Of a stretch of DNA of 64,000 nt, positions 7,836 through 17,047 are shown in pieces; position 1 is the stretch's first letter; each line of letters starts with the position of its first letter. The stretch spans positions 124,001-188,000 of the forward strand of contig QOOS01000001.1 of NCBI GenBank assembly GCA_003331425.1, read 5' to 3'. The position numbers were made by a program, and so were the translations under genes. Source of the DNA: Candidatus Nitrosopumilus sp. (GTDB taxonomy: Archaea; Thermoproteota; Nitrososphaeria; Nitrososphaerales; Nitrosopumilaceae). The notes beneath the pieces were generated by a model, which searched no databases, was not told the origin of the DNA, and saw only the letters and a list, made by a program, of their open reading frames with translations.

Positions 7836-9806
7836 TTTTATAGCTTCTTGAACTTGAGGATAATGAGCAGGAAGTTTGAATGTTCTTCTAATATTCATTG
7901 CAAGATTTTCTGATTTTGAACGTTCGCCGTGATTAACTAGAACACGACGAAGTTTTGGTCTTAGTCTTTGTACAAATGACATTAATTGGTTGTAATCACT
8001 ATGTCCACTGAATCCATCTAATTTTTCAACACCACAATTTACAGAAACAACTTCAACTTTACCCTCTTTCCCTAACATAGATACCTGTTTAGAACCATCA
8101 AGAACACGTCTTCCTAGAGTTCCATTTACTTGATAAGAAACAAACACAACTTTATTTTTTGGATCAGGTGCAATATTTTTAAAATATTCTAAAACAGGTC
8201 CACCTTCCAGCATTCCAGATGTTGCTAAAATAATACATGGAGAGTTTTCTCGCATTGGTTCTTCTCTAGCGTCAGCATGTTCAATATTTGTAAAGTATTC
8301 AGAATCAAATGGATTATCATCAGTTTCTAAAATTTTCTGCTTTAATTCTCGTGCAAGGTATTCAGGGTAGGATTCATGAATTGCTGATGCTTCAGAAATC
8401 ATACCTTCAGTAAAAACTGGAGCTTCAACCATTTCACCTGATTTCATATAATGATCAATTACCATCATAATTTCTTGTGCACGACCAACTGCAGGAATTG
8501 GAATCAAAACTTTACCTCCATCTGCCAAAGTATTGTTTACTGCGTTGATAAAAGAGGATTCTACTTGTTGTCTTGTAGGTTGTACATCTTCTCTGAGACC
8601 ATATGTACTTTCAATTAGTAATGTCTCTACTCTAGGAAAATTCCAACTTGCAGCTTCAAACAAAATACTTTTTCCAAATTTAATATCTCCAGAATACACA
8701 AAATTGTGATCACCATTACCAATATGGAAATGACATAATGCAGAACCAAGAATATGTCCTGCATTAGCAAGAACTAATTTAATGTCAGGTGAAATATCAG
8801 TTACAGTTCCATATGGTAAAGTAATTGTTTGTCGCATTACTTGTTTAACATCTCTTTCAGCATACATTGGAGTTCTACCTTGTGCTGCTGCAACCTTAAT
8901 TGCATCTAATTGGATCAAATTCATCATAGGTAATGTTGGTTCACTACAATAAATTGGACCTTTGTAACCATATTTGCATAATGCCGGTAAAAATCCTGTA
9001 TGATCTAAATGAGCATGTCCAATTACCACAGCATCAAGTTCATCTAATGTAATATCTAATGAATCAAGTCGTGGGTATGAATCCATTGGAGAACGGGCAC
9101 CAGGATTAATTCCACAATCAACTAAAATTTTACTTTCTGGGGTAGATAGAAGCATTGAAGATCTACCTACTTGTCCAAAGCCACCAAGAGTGTGAAGAGA
9201 TACTTCAGTTCTTTGTGATAAACGAGGTCTAAAAATATCATCACCAACTTGTTTCATTTGTTTACTTCTTTCAGCAGAAGCCTGTTTTAGAGTTGAATTA
9301 ATTGTTTGAATAGTTCTAGATGGAATTGTAGTAGCTTTTCTAATTCTTAATCTCCATCCAATTTTTTCTGTTAAATCAGCGTGATTGAACTCTTTAGCAT
9401 TTCTTTGTAACAACCAAGGTCTTTTTGCTTCAATTGACACTTCACCAGTTGAAGTATCAAAAAGAGTAGATTGTAAGTTAGCTTCTTCTGGCACACATTC
9501 AGCAATAATTTTTCTGCATTCATCTTCTGGTTTTCTTATAGATTCATCAGTTCGAATAACAATTCGTTTTTTGATAATATTAACAAGTTTTGAAATAGTT
9601 TCATTATTTTCTAAAAGATATCTAGGTGAATTTGTATAAAGTGCAATTCTTGGTCCTTCGTATTCTATTTTTGTAATACTAGCTTCCTTTGGCATACTTT
9701 GCAGTATGGTTGCCATTATATTCTGGCTGCTAGGAGGTAATTCTTTTGGAGGTTGTTTTTTTTGCATTAAATCACTAAAGTTCGATAACTGCTTTCTTTT
9801 GTTCAT
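7827..9806 (-). CDS. aCPSF1/FttA, beta-CASP ribonuclease and transcription terminator
   Basis: Archaeal CPSF73-like endonuclease that cuts RNA and drives factor-dependent transcription termination. In 659 residues it has two N-terminal KH domains (about residues 1-175), a metallo-beta-lactamase domain with the zinc motif HAHLDH near residue 265, a beta-CASP cap, and C-terminal motifs SGHSDYNQL and NHGE. The length and order are standard for the archaeal form. The start overlaps the end of the proteasome beta gene by 32 bp, a gene order common in archaea. Confidence 0.96.
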   Translation of the reverse strand: MNKRKQLSNFSDLMQKKQPPKELPPSSQNIMATILQSMPKEASITKIEYEGPRIALYTNSPRYLLENNETISKLVNIIKKRIVIRTDESIRKPEDECRKIIAECVPEEANLQSTLFDTSTGEVSIEAKRPWLLQRNAKEFNHADLTEKIGWRLRIRKATTIPSRTIQTINSTLKQASAERSKQMKQVGDDIFRPRLSQRTEVSLHTLGGFGQVGRSSMLLSTPESKILVDCGINPGARSPMDSYPRLDSLDITLDELDAVVIGHAHLDHTGFLPALCKYGYKGPIYCSEPTLPMMNLIQLDAIKVAAAQGRTPMYAERDVKQVMRQTITLPYGTVTDISPDIKLVLANAGHILGSALCHFHIGNGDHNFVYSGDIKFGKSILFEAASWNFPRVETLLIESTYGLREDVQPTRQQVESSFINAVNNTLADGGKVLIPIPAVGRAQEIMMVIDHYMKSGEMVEAPVFTEGMISEASAIHESYPEYLARELKQKILETDDNPFDSEYFTNIEHADAREEPMRENSPCIILATSGMLEGGPVLEYFKNIAPDPKNKVVFVSYQVNGTLGRRVLDGSKQVSMLGKEGKVEVVSVNCGVEKLDGFSGHSDYNQLMSFVQRLRPKLRRVLVNHGERSKSENLAMNIRRTFKLPAHYPQVQEAIKLF

Positions 9807-10407
9807 CGGTCAATAGACGGAATCCATCTTTGTCCATTACTGCGATGTTTATTCCATCACCAGTACCAATGTTTCTAACGATTGCAGCTTTAACAGCTCT
9901 TAGAGCTATTTTTTTTGCCTCTTCAACTGTGAGGTCATTTCTATATTCTTCTTCCAATAAACCATAAGCTACTGGAGAACCACTTCCAGTTGTAACATAA
10001 GATTTCTCTTCAACAGAGCCAAACATATCAACATTAAACAATGCAGGACCACTTGCATCATATCCACCAAGTAAAATGTCAGCCATGAAAGGATATCCTC
10101 TATTTTGATGAAAAATCAATGAACAGAGTCTTGCTAGAGAATGAATAGAAATTGAATTTTGTTTATCTACTCTGTGTAAATTAGAATGATATCGTAAAAC
10201 ATCTACAATGTTTTGTGCATCTGCAACACCACCTGCTAGGGTTAAACCTGCATGAAGGTCAATTTGTTGAATTTTCATTGTATTATTATTTGCAATAAAG
10301 TATCCAGCACTGGCCCTCATATCTGCGCACAAAACTACACCATCTTTTGCCTTGATACCTACTGTGGTAGTCCCATGCAAAATTTTTTCTTCAACGTTCG
10401 TAGACAA
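9775..10407 (-). CDS. psmB: Proteasome subunit beta
   Basis: Forms the inner catalytic rings of the 20S proteasome. A short propeptide of 12 residues ends in HG before TTTVGIKAKDG; autocleavage would expose Thr13 as the nucleophile. Lys and Asp of the catalytic set are in DMRAS and the downstream KIQQID region. At 210 residues it is full length. The start appears to be TTG at 10407 with a GAGG-type ribosome-binding sequence just upstream. It is translated with aCPSF1, whose start lies inside this gene. Confidence 0.95.
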   Translation of the reverse strand: MSTNVEEKILHGTTTVGIKAKDGVVLCADMRASAGYFIANNNTMKIQQIDLHAGLTLAGGVADAQNIVDVLRYHSNLHRVDKQNSISIHSLARLCSLIFHQNRGYPFMADILLGGYDASGPALFNVDMFGSVEEKSYVTTGSGSPVAYGLLEEEYRNDLTVEEAKKIALRAVKAAIVRNIGTGDGINIAVMDKDGFRLLTDEQKKAVIEL

Positions 10408-10493
10408 AATATACCTCTTAAGATAAAGTAAATGTCATGCCACCCTTTTAAATAACTTTTTGATCCTTTGAAATGATAAATACTGAGAAAAAA

Positions 10494-10498
10494 GGAGG
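10494..10498 (+). promoter_or_regulatory. Strong Shine-Dalgarno of G1P dehydrogenase
   Basis: GGAGG at 10494-10498 lies 5 bases before ATG 10504. Most genes here have no such sequence or look leaderless, so this site both fixes the start and marks a transcript with a leader. Confidence 0.75.
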
Positions 10499-10503
10499 AT
10501 CGC

Positions 10504-11547
10504 ATGCAATCACACACAATGGAATTACCTAGACTAATAGAGATCGGGGAGAAAAATATCGAGGAATTTGGAAAATTCCTATATTCATTAAATAAACCAA
10601 AAAAAGTTTCATTGATTAGTGGAACAAATGTTCAAAATGTTTTAAAATCTAAAATAGAAAAATCACTAAAAATTAAGAAAATTCAGCATATTTGGCATAC
10701 ATCAATTGACAATCAAATAAAATCAATTGATAAAATTCAAAAATCTGTTAAAAAAGATAATTCAGATTTAATTATAGGAATCGGAGGAGGTCGTTCAGTA
10801 GACACTGCAAAACTAATTTCATATAATTTATCCATACCATTTGTTAGTTTACCAACTGCTGCATCACATGACGGAATGGCAAGTCCATTTGTTTCTGTAA
10901 AAAGCGATAAACCTCATTCTATTGTAGCATCAGCTCCATTAGGAGTTTTTGTAGACATAGATGTAATTAAAAAGGCTCCATCAAAATTATTGGCTAGCGG
11001 TTGCGGAGATCTTATTGCAAACATTATAGCTGTAAAAGATTGGCAATTAGGTCATAAAAAGAAAAAAGAATACTATGGAAGATATGCTGCAGATTTGGCG
11101 ATGATGAGTGCAAAAATTGTTATGGAAAATTCTTCACAATTTGCACGTAAAGGAACAGACCCTCGTGTAATTGTTGAGGGATTAATTAGTGCAGGAGTTG
11201 CATCATGTATTGCTGGAAGTAGTAGACCATGTTCTGGTGCGGAGCATCTATTTTCACACGCACTTGATAAAATTGCTCCAGGGATTGGACTTCATGGAGA
11301 AAAATGTGGGATTGGATCTATAATGATGGCAAAATTACAAGGGCAAGATTGGAAAAAAATTACTAAGACACTAAAAGATGTAGGTGCACCAACAACTGCA
11401 AAACAAATTGGAATTGAATCAGATAAAATTATTGAAGCTTTGATAATGGCACAAGGATTAAGACCCCAACGTTATACGATTTTAAAAGAAAAAATTATGA
11501 CTAAAAAAACAGCATTGAATCTGGCAAAATCAACTAAAGTAATTTAA
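10504..11547 (+). CDS. egsA: sn-Glycerol-1-phosphate dehydrogenase
   Basis: Reduces dihydroxyacetone phosphate to sn-glycerol-1-phosphate, the backbone of archaeal ether lipids. The 347-residue protein shows the NAD-binding GIGGGRSVDTAKL near residue 95, the LPTAASHDGMASPF block, and the zinc-ligand regions GCGDLIAN, HLFSHALDK and HGEKCGIG. The start is set by a strong Shine-Dalgarno 5 bp upstream. It is divergent from psmB, with a 96-bp promoter region between them. Its pathway partner GGGP synthase is at 60981-61730. Confidence 0.96.
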   Translation: MQSHTMELPRLIEIGEKNIEEFGKFLYSLNKPKKVSLISGTNVQNVLKSKIEKSLKIKKIQHIWHTSIDNQIKSIDKIQKSVKKDNSDLIIGIGGGRSVDTAKLISYNLSIPFVSLPTAASHDGMASPFVSVKSDKPHSIVASAPLGVFVDIDVIKKAPSKLLASGCGDLIANIIAVKDWQLGHKKKKEYYGRYAADLAMMSAKIVMENSSQFARKGTDPRVIVEGLISAGVASCIAGSSRPCSGAEHLFSHALDKIAPGIGLHGEKCGIGSIMMAKLQGQDWKKITKTLKDVGAPTTAKQIGIESDKIIEALIMAQGLRPQRYTILKEKIMTKKTALNLAKSTKVI

Positions 11548-11548
11548 T

Positions 11549-12277
11549 TTAAGCAGTTTTTTCTTTTGCTTCAGGTTTTTTTGGAGTTTGTTTGTTGACA
11601 TGAGTTTCAACAAAACTGATTTTTTCTAAAGTATTAACAAATTTGAAAATATCCATTTGAATAAAATGTTTCATTATTTGTAAACCATCTGCACGTAAAA
11701 TATCTTCAGGAATTGTAATACTAGCTTCTTTATCTTTCAAATCAAAAGCAATTTTACTATCTTCAACTGGAAGTCGTTCTTTTAGAATTGCATCAACTTT
11801 ATCATTTGGTGTGTCTAAAGCCTTGAGTACGTTAACATCATAAAGAATTGTTTTTCCTGCATATCTATGATTATAATCAATTTGGACTCGACCTGAACCA
11901 ATAAAACGAATAATTCCTCTTTTATTATCAACTTCAATTGTATCACCAACTGAAACTTTTTCAGCATCTTCACCAAGTTTTCTTAGTGGAATCATTCTAA
12001 CTTTAGTAGAATCTCTTGCACCAAAACCTTTGTCTGGTGTAACTTCAATTGTAAGCTTATCTCCAACTGATGTTTTTGCTAATGCCTCATCAAATCCTTT
12101 TAAGACAGGATAAGATGTTTCACCAATTGAAACTAGTTTAGGATGATATTTTGCATTTTCTTCATGAAGTGAATATTTTTTTGCATCTGCTTCAAGAGTG
12201 GTATCAAATACCTCATCATCGTCTTTTACTTTAGCAGTATAATCAACTAGAATTAATGAGCCTTTATCAAAAGTCAA
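11549..12277 (-). CDS. FKBP-type peptidyl-prolyl isomerase (SlyD-like, long archaeal form)
   Basis: Cytoplasmic proline isomerase and chaperone. The FKBP core starts at GSLILVDYTAKVKDDDEVFDTT, with an insert-in-flap domain around GDKLTIEVTPDKGFGARD to IRFIGSGRVQIDYNHRYAGKTILYDV. About 90 further residues form an archaeal C-terminal extension ending in a Lys/Pro-rich tail. The total of 242 residues fits the long archaeal SlyD-like class. It ends 1 bp from the convergent G1P dehydrogenase gene. Confidence 0.92.
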   Translation of the reverse strand: MTFDKGSLILVDYTAKVKDDDEVFDTTLEADAKKYSLHEENAKYHPKLVSIGETSYPVLKGFDEALAKTSVGDKLTIEVTPDKGFGARDSTKVRMIPLRKLGEDAEKVSVGDTIEVDNKRGIIRFIGSGRVQIDYNHRYAGKTILYDVNVLKALDTPNDKVDAILKERLPVEDSKIAFDLKDKEASITIPEDILRADGLQIMKHFIQMDIFKFVNTLEKISFVETHVNKQTPKKPEAKEKTA

Positions 12278-12323
12278 TGTGATCGTTTTCGAATTTCCTT
12301 ATATTAGTTAAACGTTCTAAATC

Positions 12324-13481
12324 TTAAGAAGGGTTTGGAAGTGCCTTTAATTTGTCTTCAGCGATCTTTAGTCCGGCTTGTGAATCAGTTTCATAACCCA
12401 TCATAGATAGTGTAGATGAAATTCCAGAAATACATCTCATAACATGTGATGCGTTTACCTCACCCATACATCCTACTCTGAATACTTTACCCTTAAGATT
12501 ACCAAATCCACCAGCAACTAAAATTCTGAATTTTTTAGCCAATGTATCACGGAATATTTTATCTTCTAGTCCGTCTAGATAGTTTAATGCAATAACTACA
12601 GTTGAACGTGAGTCTTCTTTTGCAAATGGAGTCAATCCAATTGCAGATAAGCCAGAATATAGAGCATCAGAACAAATTTTGTGACGTTGAATTCTCTCTT
12701 CAATTCCTTCTTCGAGCATTATTCTCATTGCTTCTCTGTATGCAAAAAGAACCGGCAAAGCAGGTGTGAATGGTGTGTGTTTAGCTTCATCATAATATTT
12801 GAAGTATCTTGGTAAATTGAAATACATTGTACTTGGTGGATTTGCTTCCATGTATTTTCTAGTTCTTGGATTAATACAAATTGGAGAAATTCCTGGTGGG
12901 CATGCAAATGTTTTTTGTGCACCAGTCATTGCAATATCAATACCCCATTTGTCCATGTGAAGTTCTTCACCGCCGACAATGGAAACTCCATCTAAAACAT
13001 AGTATGAATCATTTCTTGAAGTGAGATCCTTTATTCTATCAAGATAATTAATCATGGTTCCAGTAGATGTTTCATTCCAAACACAGTAGAATGCTTTTAC
13101 ATCTTTGTTGTTATCAAATGCCTCTTTAACTTGATCATATGTAGGATTAACACCTGGTTCAGTTTCAATTCTAATTGTTTGTCCACCAGCCCATTCAATT
13201 TGTTGTGCTAAACGAGTACTAAATTCTCCATTTACTGGTATGATTACTTTATCATCTTTTTTAACTAAATTAACAACGGAACATTCTACAGCGCCTGTAC
13301 CTGATGCAGATAAACAAACAGCATCACCTTGAGTATCAAAGATTTTTTTTGTATTGTTTACACATTCTTCATAGAGTGTAACAAAATCATCACTTCGGTG
13401 ATTAATAGAAGGCTCAATCATTGCTCGAGTAACACGTTCAGGTACATTTGTTGGACCAGGTAACATTACTAAATATTCCAA
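12324..13481 (-). CDS. Class V aminotransferase (alanine--glyoxylate / serine--pyruvate type)
   Basis: PLP enzyme of 385 residues. It begins with MLPGPTNVPERV, typical of alanine-glyoxylate aminotransferases, and has the PLP lysine in TGAQKTFACPPG near residue 195 and the DGVSIVGGEELHMD aspartate motif before it. It probably moves amino groups between glyoxylate or hydroxypyruvate and Ala/Ser, linked to glycine/serine metabolism (SHMT is at 56266). Exact donors cannot be read from the sequence. Confidence 0.9.
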   Translation of the reverse strand: MEYLVMLPGPTNVPERVTRAMIEPSINHRSDDFVTLYEECVNNTKKIFDTQGDAVCLSASGTGAVECSVVNLVKKDDKVIIPVNGEFSTRLAQQIEWAGGQTIRIETEPGVNPTYDQVKEAFDNNKDVKAFYCVWNETSTGTMINYLDRIKDLTSRNDSYYVLDGVSIVGGEELHMDKWGIDIAMTGAQKTFACPPGISPICINPRTRKYMEANPPSTMYFNLPRYFKYYDEAKHTPFTPALPVLFAYREAMRIMLEEGIEERIQRHKICSDALYSGLSAIGLTPFAKEDSRSTVVIALNYLDGLEDKIFRDTLAKKFRILVAGGFGNLKGKVFRVGCMGEVNASHVMRCISGISSTLSMMGYETDSQAGLKIAEDKLKALPNPS

Positions 13482-13520
13482 AATATCTTCAAAATTAGTT
13501 AGGCTCAGGCTTATTTATAA

Positions 13521-14015
13521 TTAAAGAATTTTTAATCTGTTTTTTGCATCCAAATTTTCTAAAAGAAGTTTGGTTCCTTCAGGAACTAGTTCATGCCATT
13601 TTTGATCGCTTTTAATCAGTTCTCTTAATCGTGTTCCAGATAATTGATCTCTATTTAAAAATGGAATAGGAATTACCTGAACATTTCTTTTTGAATAAAG
13701 ATGTTCAGTCATAGGATCGTTTGAAAAAATAATTTCATAATCTGGAACTATAGTATCAATATTTTGAATCCATTTTACATGATTATCTAAATCGGGAATT
13801 GGAAAAATAGAAATTTTATTTTTAATTGAATCTTCAATTGAAGATAGAATCATTTTCTTTCTTTCTTCAATAGAAAATGGATTGTTTTTTTCAATAGGTT
13901 TGTTTGAGCTGCCCAATCCTAACCAAAGTTTATCAACTTTTGGTAATGCAAATCGTAATGCTGAAAGATGACCTAGATGAAATGGTTGGAATCTACCTAT
14001 TAACAAACCATTCAT
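13521..14015 (-). CDS. nadM: Nicotinamide-nucleotide adenylyltransferase NadM
   Basis: Makes NAD from NMN and ATP. The archaeal NadM signature GRFQPFHLGHLSAL lies at residues 7-20 with the HxGH nucleotidyl-transfer motif, and the second motif LSGTRLRELI is near residue 126. The length of 164 residues is usual. It is transcribed in the same direction as the aminotransferase that follows, with a 39-bp gap. Confidence 0.95.
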   Translation of the reverse strand: MNGLLIGRFQPFHLGHLSALRFALPKVDKLWLGLGSSNKPIEKNNPFSIEERKKMILSSIEDSIKNKISIFPIPDLDNHVKWIQNIDTIVPDYEIIFSNDPMTEHLYSKRNVQVIPIPFLNRDQLSGTRLRELIKSDQKWHELVPEGTKLLLENLDAKNRLKIL

Positions 14016-14076
14016 AGAAAATATAGGAAATGACTTTTTAAAAAACTATCATAAAGAGTGTAAATAAGTAAAAAAT

Positions 14077-15102
14077 ATGAATTTTTTAAAAATTAATGGA
14101 GCACATGGAGAAGGTGGAGGACAAATTGTACGTTCAGCTATTACATTATCATGTATTACTAATCAACCAATTCATTTAGAAAATATTAGAAAGAATAGAA
14201 AAAATGAAGGGTTAAAGCCCCAACATCTTGCAGCAATTAAAATTTTAAAAAAAATTTCAAATGCAAAAGTAATTGGCGATACACTTGGATCAACTGAATT
14301 AAAATTTATTCCAGGAGAAATAAAAAATTTAGAGTTAAACGAGGATGTAAAAACAGCTGGAAGTATTTCCTTAATTTTACAAGTTCTAATACCTGCAGTA
14401 TCAATTTCACAAAAAAAACTAAGTTTGATAATAAAAGGAGGTACTGACGTTATGTGGAGTCCAACAATGAATTATACAAAATATGTACTGAAAGAAGCAT
14501 ATTCTAGAATGGGTATAAGATTTGAAGTTCAAATAACAAAAAGAGGATATTATCCAAAGGGTGAAGGTGAAGTAATAGTAGAAGTATTTCCATCAGAAAT
14601 AAAATCAATAAAATTATCTAAAAGAAAAAAACAAAAATTACAATTGAAATGTTCATTTTCAAAAATTCCAATACAGATAATTGAAAAAAAAATTGATGCG
14701 ATTAAAGAAGAAGTTCAAAAACATAATTTTGAAATTGAGATTGAAATGAAAGAAGATGAAGCAAGTGATTCTGGATCTTCAGTATTAATTTACAGTGTTG
14801 ATGAAAATTCAATTATTGGAATAGATGGATTGTTTAATAAAAAAACACAAAATTTTGACTTGGATGTTAAAGAGATTTTTGATAATTCTTTTGGAATGGA
14901 TAAAAATATGGCTGACATGTTAGTAGTACCTGCAAGTTTAGGTTCAGATATAACAAAATTTGAAGTTCACGAAATTACAAAACATTTAGAAACAAATCTG
15001 TTTGTAACATCAAAAATTACAGGATGCAAATACGGAATTGGAAAGATACCAGATGGTTACGAGGTAATAATAGAAGGAATATCAAACACCAGCATCAAGT
15101 AA
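14077..15102 (+). CDS. rtcA: RNA 3'-terminal phosphate cyclase
   Basis: Converts RNA 3'-phosphate ends to 2',3'-cyclic phosphate with ATP through a covalent His-AMP. The sequence begins GAHGEGGGQIVRSAITLS, the RTC signature, and the catalytic His is in the C-terminal ITKHLETNLFV segment. The 341-residue length is typical. It is divergent from nadM. Its end overlaps the convergent membrane-protein gene by 21 bp. Confidence 0.95.
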   Translation: MNFLKINGAHGEGGGQIVRSAITLSCITNQPIHLENIRKNRKNEGLKPQHLAAIKILKKISNAKVIGDTLGSTELKFIPGEIKNLELNEDVKTAGSISLILQVLIPAVSISQKKLSLIIKGGTDVMWSPTMNYTKYVLKEAYSRMGIRFEVQITKRGYYPKGEGEVIVEVFPSEIKSIKLSKRKKQKLQLKCSFSKIPIQIIEKKIDAIKEEVQKHNFEIEIEMKEDEASDSGSSVLIYSVDENSIIGIDGLFNKKTQNFDLDVKEIFDNSFGMDKNMADMLVVPASLGSDITKFEVHEITKHLETNLFVTSKITGCKYGIGKIPDGYEVIIEGISNTSIK

Positions 15103-15579
15103 AGATGCTAGAAATAGAATTGCAAGTGAAACAACGACTGTGATTTCGCCAAGAATGATAATCTTTTTTCTTAATTTTTGAATTTCAGGCTCAGACATTT
15201 GATTTGACATAATTTTTTCTTCAACATCTTTACGAATCACTCTAACATGTATTGCGTATGTTATGATTAAAATTACTACAAGAATCATTTTGATGATTAA
15301 AAATTGTCCATAACTTGTTTCAAAAAGAATAGTTGACTTACCTAATATCAAATGAGAATTATACATGCCAGTTGCAATTAAAATTATTAGCGCAGGTACA
15401 GCAATTTTGTTAAATCTTTTTCCAACTCTGATCATTATTTGCATTCTTTCTTGTACAGAGTTAGTCATAGTTTTTAGAAGTGGGGAAAATACAATTCCAA
15501 TAAAAAGTGAACCGCCAACCCAAATTGTAGCTGAAACAAGATGAATCCAAGTAATAATTGCCTGTTCTATTGCAGCCAT
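15082..15579 (-). CDS. CopD-like membrane protein
   Basis: A 165-residue protein with four hydrophobic helices. The first carries HLVSATIWVGGSLFIG, the pattern of CopD/DUF2269-type membrane domains where a His near the start may bind heme or copper. A short basic segment (VRVIRKDVEEK) separates helices 3 and 4. Copper handling would suit an ammonia oxidiser, which depends heavily on copper enzymes, but this is inference. The end overlaps rtcA on the other strand. Confidence 0.75.
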   Translation of the reverse strand: MAAIEQAIITWIHLVSATIWVGGSLFIGIVFSPLLKTMTNSVQERMQIMIRVGKRFNKIAVPALIILIATGMYNSHLILGKSTILFETSYGQFLIIKMILVVILIITYAIHVRVIRKDVEEKIMSNQMSEPEIQKLRKKIIILGEITVVVSLAILFLASLLDAGV

Positions 15580-15660
15580 GATTATTCAGATATTGTATCA
15601 AATATTATGTATTTGGATCTTGACAACGTTTTTTACTTGTAGATTAAAAATCATATCAAA

Positions 15661-16149
15661 TTGGCACTACAAAGTAGATTAACAGTATATGCAGCAATAG
15701 CTGGAGTTTTAGCTTTAATGGGAGGAATTGTATATTATGCTAGTTTAGATAATGTATCACTTGACCAAGTTGAAGTTGAATTAACAGATGTAACATTAAG
15801 AGAAGCTGGGGAAGATGAAGCAAAATTTGTTTTAACATTTCTTGTAAAAAATCCTAGTGAAAAAATATACGTAGTTCCAGTAATTGCATATGAATTGTAT
15901 GATGATGATGTGTTATTAGGATCTGGAAAATATTCTACAGAGGATGTTGCATTACCTGGTAGAGCACAAATTTTTGCTGGTGGTGAAGTTCCTCTGAAAA
16001 ATACATTTATTCTAAAAAAATCTGAAGTTGGTTCAGAAATTTATCAATCTATGATAGATGGAAAAATAACAAACTTTGTTGTTGAAGGAATCATTACCAC
16101 TCAAAGTACTTGGAGTGTCGCAGAAAATGAATTCAGATCTGAAAAATAA
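15661..16149 (+). CDS. Membrane-anchored LEA14-like protein
   Basis: A 162-residue protein with one N-terminal hydrophobic helix (AAIAGVLALMGGIVYYA), then a beta-rich domain. FVLTFLVKNPSEKIYVVPVIAYELYDDDVLLGSG resembles the LEA14/WHy fold, in which conserved NP precedes beta strands. It probably sits outside the membrane. No function can be given. TTG at 15661 is the likely start. A protein of similar design is at 21262-21705. Confidence 0.7.
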   Translation: MALQSRLTVYAAIAGVLALMGGIVYYASLDNVSLDQVEVELTDVTLREAGEDEAKFVLTFLVKNPSEKIYVVPVIAYELYDDDVLLGSGKYSTEDVALPGRAQIFAGGEVPLKNTFILKKSEVGSEIYQSMIDGKITNFVVEGIITTQSTWSVAENEFRSEK

Positions 16150-16155
16150 ATAAAG

Positions 16156-16230
16156 TGGGCCGGGAGAGATTTGAACTCTCGATCGCTGCCATGTCGAGGC
16201 AGCATCATAACCAAACTAGACCACCGGCCC
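16156..16230 (-). tRNA. tRNA-Val (GAC)
   Basis: All arms fold: acceptor GGGCCGG/CCGGCCC, four-base D stem with a T-T mismatch at 13-22, anticodon stem CTGCC/GGCAG, T stem GAGAG/CTCTC with the normal TTCAAAT loop, and discriminator A. The seven-base anticodon loop is TCGACAT, giving anticodon GAC. Position 33 is C instead of the nearly universal U. CCA is not encoded, in line with the cca gene in the window. Confidence 0.88.
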
Positions 16231-16312
16231 TTTGAAGTTAAAATCTAGGTTCAGACATTATTAACGTTTAAGAAAAGAAAGGCTGAATAAAAAGAGGTAA
16301 TGAGGGACAATA

Positions 16313-17017
16313 TTGGAAGATAGTTTTACTGATGAGGAAAAAAGAGGGTTCTATAAGGCGATTTATTCCAGAAGGGATGTTAGATCACATTTCATATCAA
16401 AACCTATTGAAGAGAAAAAACTATCAAAAATTCTTCATGCAGCACATCATGCACCATCAGTAGGGTTTTCTCAACCATGGAATTTTATTTTAATTAAAGA
16501 TCAAGCAACAAAAAAGAAAATTAAAGAATCATTTGATGAAGAAAAAAAGCGTTCTTCGCAAGTGGTAGATGAACCAAAAAAATCTAAATATTTATCATTT
16601 AAGCTAGAGGGAATTTTAGAATCACCTGTTAATCTTTGTGTAACATATGATCCTACAAAATTTGGTCCATTTGTAATTGGAAGATCTAGTATTCCAGAAG
16701 CTGGGTTATACAGTGTGTGTTGCGCAATTCAAAATTTGTGGTTGTCAGCAAGAACAGAAGGTGTAGGATTAGGCTGGGTAAGTATTTTATCAAATGAAAT
16801 TCTGAAAGAAACTCTCCAATTGCCAGAGCACGTAGTTCCTGTGGCATACTTGTGTTTAGGTTATGTGAATGAATTTGCAGATAAACCTGATCTTGAAACT
16901 GCAAAATGGTTACCAAGATTAGATCTAAAAGATGTTGTATATTATGAAAAATGGGAAGATAAAGAAAATTCAGATTGGAAAGAAATTCAAGATTTAATTC
17001 AAACTAATCTTGATTAG
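16313..17017 (+). CDS. bluB: 5,6-Dimethylbenzimidazole synthase BluB
   Basis: Oxygen-dependent flavoenzyme that breaks down FMN to make the lower ligand of vitamin B12. It belongs to the nitroreductase fold; YKAIYSRRDVRSHF near residue 15, APSVGFSQPWNFI near residue 50 and EGVGLGWVSIL near residue 150 are the BluB marks that distinguish it from ordinary nitroreductases. At 234 residues it is full length. The start is TTG at 16313. With CobJ at 26835 it supports cobalamin synthesis, known for ammonia-oxidising thaumarchaea. Confidence 0.92.
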   Translation: MEDSFTDEEKRGFYKAIYSRRDVRSHFISKPIEEKKLSKILHAAHHAPSVGFSQPWNFILIKDQATKKKIKESFDEEKKRSSQVVDEPKKSKYLSFKLEGILESPVNLCVTYDPTKFGPFVIGRSSIPEAGLYSVCCAIQNLWLSARTEGVGLGWVSILSNEILKETLQLPEHVVPVAYLCLGYVNEFADKPDLETAKWLPRLDLKDVVYYEKWEDKENSDWKEIQDLIQTNLD

Positions 17018-17047
17018 GCTTAAATAATTTAGAATATTTTTTCTGCT

